64,000 bases of DNA from Caminibacter mediatlanticus TB-2 (GTDB taxonomy: Bacteria; Campylobacterota; Campylobacteria; Campylobacterales; Nautiliaceae): positions 479,001 to 543,000 of the forward strand of contig NZ_CP040463.1 in NCBI RefSeq assembly GCF_005843985.1. Reading direction: 5' to 3'. This document shows, one piece after another, positions 39,018 through 46,362 of this stretch (its first letter is position 1; each line of letters starts with the position of its first letter). The position numbers and the translations under genes are program-made. A model generated the notes under the pieces. It searched no databases. It was not told where the DNA came from and saw nothing but the letters and a program-made list of their open reading frames with translations.

Positions 39018-40372
39018 TGACAAATAACCTTTTTATTATTAATAAAATCTGGTGCTTCAATAGCATGTAATATTTCAAATTCATAATTGTCTTTAAATAT
39101 TTTTTTTATAATATTTTCTAAGTTAATTAATCTTGTATGTGTTAATGTAATATAGTAAATATTGTTTTCTTTATAAATAAAATCATTTTGTCTTAAAAAG
39201 TCATGATTTATTTCATAATCAGTTTTTAATTGTATAAATGAAAAAAATATTTTTTCATTATAAAGTTCTTCTAATATTGTACATAACATTTGTTTATTAG
39301 AAATAAGTTTAATGTTTTTAATTTTTGATGCTTTATATGTATAAAAATTATATTGAACTATTTTTTCTATTTCTGAGATGAATTCTAAAATATTAAAGTT
39401 ATAAGGAAAAATTTCATAGCATCCATGACTAATTCCTAAAATCTTATCATCACTTCTAATGTATGTTTGATTAGTAATATAAATTAATTTTGAGTGAAGT
39501 TTTTTTTCTTTAATTGTAGTGCATACATTAAAGTCTAACTCTTCATCAAATGGATTATATATGATAATATCAGGATCATTTAGTAATTTATTAATAATTT
39601 CTGAAGTTTTTGAAGCAATATCTATTTCGAATATATCTCTTTTGAATACATATAATAATGTTTTTCTTAAATCTTCATTTTTAGTAATTATTAAAATTTT
39701 CTTTTTTAACTCTTTTTTATCATTTACTATAATTTCTGTTTCATTTTTTATTATTGGGTTTAAGGTTACAGAGTTATTTTTAATTAAAAATTCGCATGTA
39801 TCATATTCAATTGGATATATAGAATTTTTAACTTCGATAATTCTTTTATTTTCATTTGTTTTAATTTCTAAATTTATATCTGAAAAATTTTCTATATTTT
39901 CTATTATTTCTTTATTACTCTCATTTGAAGCAGTAAAAAAAAGTTTTATTTTATTTTGAGATTTGTGAGACACTATTTCTTCTAAAAAAATTTTTAGTTC
40001 GTTTATTTCATGAGATTCAAAAAAGAGGTCAAACCTATGGAAAATTATAGTATCAGGCTTAATGTTTTCAATGGCTTTATATATGTCTTTTAAAAGAAAA
40101 TTTATTCCATATTTAGCTTTTATTTTAGGCCACTCTTCTTTAAGTGATAAAGTTTTAATTTTTTCAAAGATATTATCGAGTTCTTTAATGTTTAAATTTT
40201 TTATTGTGTCTAATCTTTTATTAATTAAGTACTTACTATAAGTAGAAAATATTAGAACTTTTTGCTTTTTCTCTAATGCACATTCAAAAAGAGAAAAAGT
40301 TAATTTACCACTTTTTTTATCACCTTCAATAAAAATAAATTCGGATTTTTTTAAAGAATCTTTTAGTTTCAT
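39014..40372 (-). CDS. BcsE-like regulator: degenerate RecA/KaiC, REC-like and GIL-type c-di-GMP domain
   Basis: A 452-residue cytosolic protein with three parts. Residues 1-210 resemble a RecA/KaiC ATPase, but the P-loop is GDKKSGKLT (17-25), without the usual Ser/Thr after GK. Residues 228-345 resemble a receiver, with the phospho-Asp position in IIIYNP replaced. The C-terminal part (350-440) resembles a degenerate GGDEF/GIL domain: RQND at 394-397 sits five residues before NNIYY, exactly the RxxD-to-GGDEF spacing of an inhibitory I-site, followed by ITL and a terminal helix. This is the architecture of BcsE. It probably binds c-di-GMP to control the synthase. The assignment is from pattern, not alignment. 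Confidence 0.58.
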   Translation of the reverse strand: MKLKDSLKKSEFIFIEGDKKSGKLTFSLFECALEKKQKVLIFSTYSKYLINKRLDTIKNLNIKELDNIFEKIKTLSLKEEWPKIKAKYGINFLLKDIYKAIENIKPDTIIFHRFDLFFESHEINELKIFLEEIVSHKSQNKIKLFFTASNESNKEIIENIENFSDINLEIKTNENKRIIEVKNSIYPIEYDTCEFLIKNNSVTLNPIIKNETEIIVNDKKELKKKILIITKNEDLRKTLLYVFKRDIFEIDIASKTSEIINKLLNDPDIIIYNPFDEELDFNVCTTIKEKKLHSKLIYITNQTYIRSDDKILGISHGCYEIFPYNFNILEFISEIEKIVQYNFYTYKASKIKNIKLISNKQMLCTILEELYNEKIFFSFIQLKTDYEINHDFLRQNDFIYKENNIYYITLTHTRLINLENIIKKIFKDNYEFEILHAIEAPDFINNKKVICQ

Positions 40373-42270
40373 TGTACCTCTTTTTTTAGTTTATTCTTAA
40401 AAATTTCAACCATTAATTTGTTATTTTCTTTTTTGAATATTTTAATTAGAGTATTTATAACTAATTCGTCATTATTTTGATTTTCTAAATATTTAAATAG
40501 TTCTTTTTTTGCTTTTTTAAATTTATTTAATTTATAATATGAAAGACCTAATATTTTGTTTTTTATATTTGAATTAGGTAAATTTTTTAAAATTTTAATG
40601 GCATAATTATACTGTTTGTTTTTATAAAGAAGTATAGCCAGTAAGAGTTTGTTTTCTATTTTGTCATTTATTTTTAATGCTTTATTTACAAATGAAATAG
40701 CTTCTTGATATTTTTTTTGTTTTTTTAATATTTTTGCTTTTAAAACATAAGGTTTATCAGAATCATAATTAATTGTTTTTAAAGATTTATTTACAAAAAT
40801 ATTAGCTAAGTCAAGATTATTTTTTATAAAAAAATCTAAAGCCATATAATAATTTTTTAAAAATAAAAATTTTTTTATTTTTGGCATAGAGTTTAATTTA
40901 TCTTTTTGACTTTGTAATGAGAAATACCAGATGCCATCAGTTAAATCAGTTATTTTAAAGATTTTATTAGTTAATATGTAATTATATATTGGAGCAGTAT
41001 CAAAGTTTTTAGATTTAGAAATTGTTAAGATTGTAAATTTTGTTGGATTATCCCACGATAAGATAATGTTATGATTTTTATCTTCTTTAATAATGATATT
41101 TTTAGGAGGATTTGGTAAAGGTTCTTTTTTTATTTTTCCATTTTTTGATAGCAATCCTTCATTTTTATTTATTAAAAGATTTTTAGCTTTTATTCTACCT
41201 GAATAAACACTTGAAGCTAAAAGTTTTTTTTCTTTTATAGTTTCAAATTTAGTACCAAGGTTTTTTAAAGTCAAGTCTCCTGCAATTACTTTTACTTTTT
41301 GATTATTTGTATTTAAATTTAAGTCTGCTTTATGTAAAATAATTTTTGTATTAAATTTTGTTCCAAAAAGGTTTTTTTTAGCTATTAATGTTAATTTATC
41401 ATTAATATTTGTTTTAGCAATAATTCCATTTTCTAATTTATAAATTATAATTTTGTCAGAAATTTGTTTTTCAACTTTTTGTGGGAATAAACAAAAGAAG
41501 TAATTAATGCCTAAAAATACAAAAATAACAATTGATGAGAGAGCAAAAGCAATTCTTTTTAATTTTATCTTTTTAGATATTTTTGGAAGATATATAAAAA
41601 ACTTTGTACCTTTGTTTTTTTCACTTTCAACTTTGATTGCACCTCCAAAAGATTCAATAACAGTTTTAGCCATACTAAGTCCAATACCACTTCCAAATGT
41701 TTCATCAGTGGTATAAAATTTTTTAAATATACTTTTTTTCTCTTCTTCACTCATGCCAATACCAGTATCTTGTATGATTACAATATATCCTCTTTTTTCT
41801 TTTATAAAATCAATGATTACTTCTCCATATTCGTGATTATATTTAATACTATTATGAATAATGTTTAATAATGCTTTTTTTAACCATTTTTTATTTGATT
41901 TAATTATAGGTAATTCTTTTGGTTTTATGATATTTACAAAAACTTTTTTTCTTTTAATGTCTATTTCAAGTTCTTTTACTATTTCATTTATTAATTCAAC
42001 TAAATTTATTTTTTCATTTTTTAAAAATTTATCACTTTTATATCTTTCTAAATCAAGATAGTCATTAAGCATATCAATAGTTTTATCAATTGTAACTAAA
42101 ACAGTTTCAATTAAACTGTTTTTTTGTTGTGAAGAAATATTTGGGTTTTTGAGTAAACTAAGAGAAAATTTTATACTTCCAAGTTTATTTTTTATATCAT
42201 GGAAATAAACCTGTAAAAAGGGCTTATTTTTATTGAAAAAAGTTTTTATATAACTAATAATTTTATTCAA
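40369..42270 (-). CDS. Histidine kinase with C-terminal periplasmic FecR-like and TPR domains
   Basis: 633 residues in unusual order. Kinase parts come first: H-box VYFHDIKNKLG (H24), N-box NIIHNSIKYN near 137, DTGIGM near 165, then FGSGIGLSMAK near 187. One membrane helix follows (about 236-256). After it comes a FecR-like region (about 265-380: NLGTKFETIKEKKLLASSVY, then SGRIKAKN), a fibronectin III-like stretch (ILSWDNPTKFTILTISKSKN), and TPR repeats to the end. The kinase should be cytosolic and the C-terminal half periplasmic, placing the sensor behind the kinase. The start is TTG at 42270 with AGGAT upstream. It overlaps the response regulator by 8 bp and is its likely partner. Confidence 0.75.
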   Translation of the reverse strand: MNKIISYIKTFFNKNKPFLQVYFHDIKNKLGSIKFSLSLLKNPNISSQQKNSLIETVLVTIDKTIDMLNDYLDLERYKSDKFLKNEKINLVELINEIVKELEIDIKRKKVFVNIIKPKELPIIKSNKKWLKKALLNIIHNSIKYNHEYGEVIIDFIKEKRGYIVIIQDTGIGMSEEEKKSIFKKFYTTDETFGSGIGLSMAKTVIESFGGAIKVESEKNKGTKFFIYLPKISKKIKLKRIAFALSSIVIFVFLGINYFFCLFPQKVEKQISDKIIIYKLENGIIAKTNINDKLTLIAKKNLFGTKFNTKIILHKADLNLNTNNQKVKVIAGDLTLKNLGTKFETIKEKKLLASSVYSGRIKAKNLLINKNEGLLSKNGKIKKEPLPNPPKNIIIKEDKNHNIILSWDNPTKFTILTISKSKNFDTAPIYNYILTNKIFKITDLTDGIWYFSLQSQKDKLNSMPKIKKFLFLKNYYMALDFFIKNNLDLANIFVNKSLKTINYDSDKPYVLKAKILKKQKKYQEAISFVNKALKINDKIENKLLLAILLYKNKQYNYAIKILKNLPNSNIKNKILGLSYYKLNKFKKAKKELFKYLENQNNDELVINTLIKIFKKENNKLMVEIFKNKLKKEVQ

Positions 42271-42901
42271 TAATATATCCTAAATCTCTTTTTGTTTTTA
42301 TAATATCTTTACAGCCTAATTTTTTTCTTAATCTTTTGACTAATACATTTAATGTATTTAAGCTAACATTATCTTCCCATAGAAAATTAATTAAAGCACT
42401 ATTTGATACAACTTTTCCTCTATTTTGAAGTAAAATTTCTAAAAGTTGAGACTCTTTTTTTGTAAGAGGAATAATATTATTGTCAATAATTAAATTTTTA
42501 TTTGTTTTATCATAGAGTATTTCTTTATTAATGGATATAATTTCATTATGATTTTTAAAAATTTTTTTTATTCTAATAGATAATTCTTCATAATCAAAAG
42601 GTTTTTTTATAAAGTCCTCTGCTCCTAAATTAAATGCTTCTTTTATGTTTTTAACATCTGTATTACCTGAAATTACCATTATTTTTATATATTGTAATTC
42701 AGGATGTTTTTTTATTTCTTCTAAGAAATTTCCATCAGGAAGTGAAATATCTGAAATTATAAGTTCAGGTTTTATTTTTTTATAGTTTTCAAAAAAGGGT
42801 GTCAAATCTGAAAAGGAATACACATCATAACCTTCTGATTTTAAAAACATGCTTAAAGCAATATTTAAACTTTCTTCATCTTCAATTAAAATTATTTTCA
42901 T
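42263..42901 (-). CDS. OmpR-family response regulator
   Basis: A 212-residue DNA-binding regulator. Receiver: ILIEDEESLN with the acidic pair, IISDISLPDG with phospho-Asp near residue 53, VISGNTD near 77 and FIKKPFDYEEL with the conserved Lys near 101. Winged helix: IPLTKKESQLLEILLQNRGK near 140, VVSNSALINFLW, and NVLVKRLRKKLG near 185. ATG at 42901 has AAGGAG. It overlaps its kinase gene and follows rsmE by 9 bp. It probably controls the polysaccharide operon or other envelope genes; no target sites were identified. Confidence 0.9.
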   Translation of the reverse strand: MKIILIEDEESLNIALSMFLKSEGYDVYSFSDLTPFFENYKKIKPELIISDISLPDGNFLEEIKKHPELQYIKIMVISGNTDVKNIKEAFNLGAEDFIKKPFDYEELSIRIKKIFKNHNEIISINKEILYDKTNKNLIIDNNIIPLTKKESQLLEILLQNRGKVVSNSALINFLWEDNVSLNTLNVLVKRLRKKLGCKDIIKTKRDLGYIIE

Positions 42902-42910
42902 TACGCTCCT

Positions 42911-43570
42911 TTATAAAAGTAATTTACTGCTTATAGCACAAGCAGCTGTTTCACTTTTTAATATAAAACTTTTCAATTTAATTATTTCAGTAAATTTTTT
43001 TCTTTCTTCTTCACTAAAACCACCCTCAGGTCCAATTAAAATAGGATTGGTATATTTTTTATTACATTCAATTTCTTTACCGTTAAAGTCTAATGCAGTA
43101 AAATTTTGATATTTTTCAAAAAATTCTTTTGATGAGTTTATAATTTCTATTTCAATAATATTACTTCTGCCACATTGTTGAGAAGAGTTTATTAATATTT
43201 TTTGGAGTCTATTAAGGTTTAACTTGAAATTTTTTTGAGAATAATCACAATAAGTAAAACTTATTTTACTAACTCCTATTTCATTTAAAGAAGGAAGTAC
43301 TTTTTCTATGTTTTTTGGTTCAATAATACACCAAGCTAAATGTAAAAACTCTTTTGGTTTATTTGGAGAAAACTCTTTATTTATTAATTGTAATGTTGAA
43401 GATTTTTTATTAATTTCTAAGATTTTATATGTATATAATATATCATCTTTTAAGTTTCTAATTTTAACTAATTCATCTTTTTTTATTCTTCTCACTTTAA
43501 ATAAATATTTATGACTTTCACCTGTTATTTCTATTTGATTAGAAGTTTCAGGATGATATAAAAATTGCAT
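42911..43570 (-). CDS. rsmE: 16S rRNA m3U1498 methyltransferase
   Basis: SPOUT-class enzyme that methylates U1498 of 16S rRNA with SAM. It has 219 residues. The N-terminal PUA-like part includes HKYLFKVRRIKKDE near 21. The SPOUT knot is KNIEKVLPSLNEIGVSKI near 91, SQQCGRSNIIEIEI near 128 and the SAM loop ILIGPEGGFSEEE near 175, ending LKSETAACAISSKLLL. It is the first gene of a run that continues into the two-component and polysaccharide genes, so these may share its promoter. The ATG at 43570 follows AAAGG. Confidence 0.93.
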   Translation of the reverse strand: MQFLYHPETSNQIEITGESHKYLFKVRRIKKDELVKIRNLKDDILYTYKILEINKKSSTLQLINKEFSPNKPKEFLHLAWCIIEPKNIEKVLPSLNEIGVSKISFTYCDYSQKNFKLNLNRLQKILINSSQQCGRSNIIEIEIINSSKEFFEKYQNFTALDFNGKEIECNKKYTNPILIGPEGGFSEEERKKFTEIIKLKSFILKSETAACAISSKLLL

Positions 43571-43592
43571 TATATAAAGCCTTTTTGATAAA

Positions 43593-43598
43593 ATTATA
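43593..43598 (-). promoter_or_regulatory. -10 element for rsmE and probably the downstream polysaccharide operon
   Basis: TATAAT on the - strand, 23 bp upstream of the rsmE start, in the 109-bp divergent gap. The gap is almost pure A/T. A TATAAA at 43651-43656 on the + strand could serve the AAA+ gene. No further promoter can be placed in the region, because all downstream genes overlap. Confidence 0.4.
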
Positions 43599-43679
43599 AT
43601 ATATATAGATAAAAATTATTTTTTTATGTAATTTTAATATTGATAAATTATATAAAAATGACAAAAAAAGGGGAGTTTA

Positions 43680-45386
43680 TTGATAAAAAATATAAAAGAG
43701 TTTTTAAAAGAACCAAAAAAAAGTAAAATTTATAAAATATTAAATGTAAATAACAATGAATTAAAGATTTTACATTATATGCTAAGTTTATATTTAGAAG
43801 GTAGAGAAGATATAAGAGTTAGAGATTTACTTCAAAATATTTATAAAAAAGATTATAAGGATGTTTTTGAGAAAATAAAATATATCAAAAATTTACTTGA
43901 TGAAGGATGGCTTGTATTAAGTGGAATTGGTGTAAAAAGCAGTGATATAACTTTACTTGAACTTTTCAATTCATCAATTTCTTTATCTCTTTCATTCATA
44001 AAACTTCTTGAAAAAGGTGAGCTTGATTTAGTTATTCCAAATAATAAGCCTTATTTAGACCATTTAGAATATCTTCATGATGAGTTTTTAAGAATAGAAA
44101 TTTATGAACAAATTGTTTCTTTAAAAGGAAATTATTCACTTGAATCAGCATCTATTAAAAGACTTCAAAGTAAATTGAAATTAATTGAAAATACTATAAA
44201 AGAAAAAATTAAAAAAACAAAAATTGATTTGCCTGTACTTAATTTTATGATTGAAAATGAGTTTAATGAAAAAGAGGAACTTATTTTTTTAGCATTACTT
44301 AAAGAAGAGTATACAAGTTCTAATGAGAAAATAAGAGAGCTTAATTATCTTTTAAATTTGATAAGTGAAGATGAAATTGAAAGAATTAAAAACCGCTCAT
44401 TTCTTGATGAAAATTCAAAACTTGTAAGAGAAGGTATTATTGATTATGATGAAATTTTTGGTGGATTTGGAGGATATACAAGAATTTATTTTATAAATGA
44501 AGATATTTTAAATGAACTCATTCATCCAAGAAAAAAACATAAAATTCAACATATTGTAAAAGATACAATTTTTGATTTGATTGAACCAAAAGTTTCATTT
44601 GCAGATGTTGTTTTGCCTGAAAAAACTAAAAAGATGTTAAATACTATTTTAAAACAAATAGATAAAAGAATTTTTTCTCTTCTTAAAAAATGGGGTATTA
44701 AAACAAATGAAGATATTGATGCAAAAATTCTTTTTTATGGTGCACCAGGTACTGGAAAAACTATTACTGCTCATTCTATTGCAAAAGAGCTTAATAAACC
44801 AATTCTTTCACTTGATTCAAGTAAAGTTTTATCAATGTATGTAGGAGAGAGTGAAAAAAATGTTAGAAGAATTTTTGATGAATATTATGAAATAAGTGAA
44901 AAAATAAAAACAAAGCCAGTTTTACTATTAAATGAGGCAGACCAGTTTTTATCAACAAGGACTACTTCATCTTTTAGCAGTGCAGATAAAATGCATAATC
45001 AAATGCAAAATATATTTTTAGAACAAATTGAAAATTTTAGTGGAGTTTTAGTAGCAACTACTAATTTGCTTGAAACAATAGATAATGCTTTTTCAAGAAG
45101 ATTTGATTATAAAATAGAATTTGTAAAACCCTCATTTAAAGAAAGAGTTAAACTTTGGGAGCTTAAACTTCCAAAGAATGCTGAGTTTGAAAAAGAATTT
45201 AATATAAAAGAATTAGCAAAATATGAATTAACAGGAGCTCAAATAGAACTTATAATAAAAAATACGGCTTTAAAAGTAGCCCTAAAAAAAAGACCAGTGT
45301 TTACATTAAAAGATTTTAAAGAAGAAATTCAAAAAGAGCTAAAAACTTCATTTGATGCTTCAAAAGAGGTAGGATTTCTCTCTTAA
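43680..45386 (+). CDS. AAA+ ATPase, FtsH/SpoVK-like core, function unknown
   Basis: 568 residues. The N-terminal 300 are helical and of no recognised domain. The AAA+ module begins near 315: VSFADVVLPEKTKKML, Walker A GAPGTGKT near 356, Walker B VLLLNEADQFL near 415 (Asn where most have Asp), sensor VATTN near 459 and arginine fingers AFSRRFD. The C-terminal lid contains ELTGAQIELIIKNTALK. It has no protease motif and no membrane segment. Similar soluble AAA ATPases occur in other epsilonproteobacteria. The start is TTG at 43680, with AAGGGGAG five bases upstream. It is probably a single-gene transcript. Confidence 0.78.
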   Translation: MIKNIKEFLKEPKKSKIYKILNVNNNELKILHYMLSLYLEGREDIRVRDLLQNIYKKDYKDVFEKIKYIKNLLDEGWLVLSGIGVKSSDITLLELFNSSISLSLSFIKLLEKGELDLVIPNNKPYLDHLEYLHDEFLRIEIYEQIVSLKGNYSLESASIKRLQSKLKLIENTIKEKIKKTKIDLPVLNFMIENEFNEKEELIFLALLKEEYTSSNEKIRELNYLLNLISEDEIERIKNRSFLDENSKLVREGIIDYDEIFGGFGGYTRIYFINEDILNELIHPRKKHKIQHIVKDTIFDLIEPKVSFADVVLPEKTKKMLNTILKQIDKRIFSLLKKWGIKTNEDIDAKILFYGAPGTGKTITAHSIAKELNKPILSLDSSKVLSMYVGESEKNVRRIFDEYYEISEKIKTKPVLLLNEADQFLSTRTTSSFSSADKMHNQMQNIFLEQIENFSGVLVATTNLLETIDNAFSRRFDYKIEFVKPSFKERVKLWELKLPKNAEFEKEFNIKELAKYELTGAQIELIIKNTALKVALKKRPVFTLKDFKEEIQKELKTSFDASKEVGFLS

Positions 45387-45557
45387 CTTTTTTATTAAAT
45401 TTAAATTAAAAAAATGAATACTCATTTATTACTTCTTGTAACTTTAAGATGTTTTATTATTAATTAATTATAAAAAAATGATAAATCTTACTTATAATAT
45501 AAATATATTGATGAATTGAAAAATAAAATTGATATTATTATCGAAAAAGGAGATTGA
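45387..45557 (+). promoter_or_regulatory. 171-bp A/T-rich intergenic region with the nuo promoter
   Basis: No gene was found in this gap. TATAAT at 45493-45498 is the best -10 and would give a leader of about 55 bases before nuoA. The 3' half carries AAAAAGGAG, the nuoA ribosome site. The first 30 bases after the AAA+ gene have an A/T-only dyad that could be a weak terminator. Confidence 0.45.
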
Positions 45558-45896
45558 ATGGAAACTATTTTAATATATAGTGCTGGATTAGTTGCTGGGG
45601 TGTTGCTATTGTATTTTTTAGGAATTGCAGTAGCTCCATATAATCCAGGAGAGATTAAAAATGATCATTTTGAGTGTGGATTGCCTCCAAGTAGTGAAGT
45701 GCCATTAAAAGCAAATTTTGGTTATTTCATTTTTGCAATAGCTTTTATTGTGTTTGATATGGCAGGTTTATTTTTTAGTCTGTTTGTATTTGCAGATAAT
45801 GAAAAGGCTCTACTATGGGCAATGATTTTTGGAATACTATTATTTGTAGCAATTACAGTTAGTATGAAGGAGTATAGAAATGCTAAAAGTGCTTGA
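45558..45896 (+). CDS. nuoA: Complex I subunit NuoA
   Basis: Membrane subunit of 112 residues with three helices. The conserved loop YNPGEIKNDHFECGLPPSSE (residues 29-48) carries the family's E-x-x-x-[FY]-E-C-G segment. The FAIAFIVFDMAGLFFSLFVF helix holds the conserved Asp/Glu region. It begins the proton-pumping Nuo operon. The ATG has AAAAAGGAGA upstream. It overlaps nuoB by 17 bp. Confidence 0.95.
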   Translation: METILIYSAGLVAGVLLLYFLGIAVAPYNPGEIKNDHFECGLPPSSEVPLKANFGYFIFAIAFIVFDMAGLFFSLFVFADNEKALLWAMIFGILLFVAITVSMKEYRNAKSA

Positions 45897-46353
45897 TTTT
45901 TTTAATTATGCAAGAAGTAAGTCACCTTGGATAGTCCATTTTTGTAGTGGATGTTGTTCGTTAGAGATGCTTGCAGCAATGGGACCAAGGTATGATTGGG
46001 AGAGATATGGGTATATGATGACTCCAACTCCAAGACAAGCTGATATTATTTTTATTACTGGACTTGTTAGTAAAAAAATTCTTCCAGCTCTACTTAGAAC
46101 ATATGAGCAAATGCCAGAGCCAAGATATGTAGTAGCAATAGGTGCTTGTGCTTATGATGGAGGACCATATAATGATTCACCATCTGTTATAAAAAATATG
46201 ACAGAAATCCTTCCTGCTGATGTATTTGTTGCAGGATGTCCTCCAAAACCAGAAGCAATTGTTGCTGGACTTGAAGAACTTAAAGAAAAAATTAAAAGAG
46301 GTGAGCCGTCAGCTTCAAGTCAAGGCGGTCTTTGGAAACAAATGAAGTTTTAA
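45880..46353 (+). CDS. nuoB: Complex I subunit NuoB (N2 cluster)
   Basis: A 157-residue peripheral-arm subunit that binds the terminal 4Fe-4S cluster N2 next to the quinone site. The cluster cysteines are the tandem pair in SGCCSLEM (near residue 25), one in AIGACAYDGG near 89 and one in VAGCPPKPEA near 119. SPWIVHFCSGCC differs slightly from the usual LACC form and adds another cysteine. TPTPRQADIIFITGLVSKK near 48 is standard. The start lies inside nuoA. Confidence 0.95.
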   Translation: MLKVLDFFNYARSKSPWIVHFCSGCCSLEMLAAMGPRYDWERYGYMMTPTPRQADIIFITGLVSKKILPALLRTYEQMPEPRYVVAIGACAYDGGPYNDSPSVIKNMTEILPADVFVAGCPPKPEAIVAGLEELKEKIKRGEPSASSQGGLWKQMKF

Positions 46354-46362
46354 GGAATGGGT

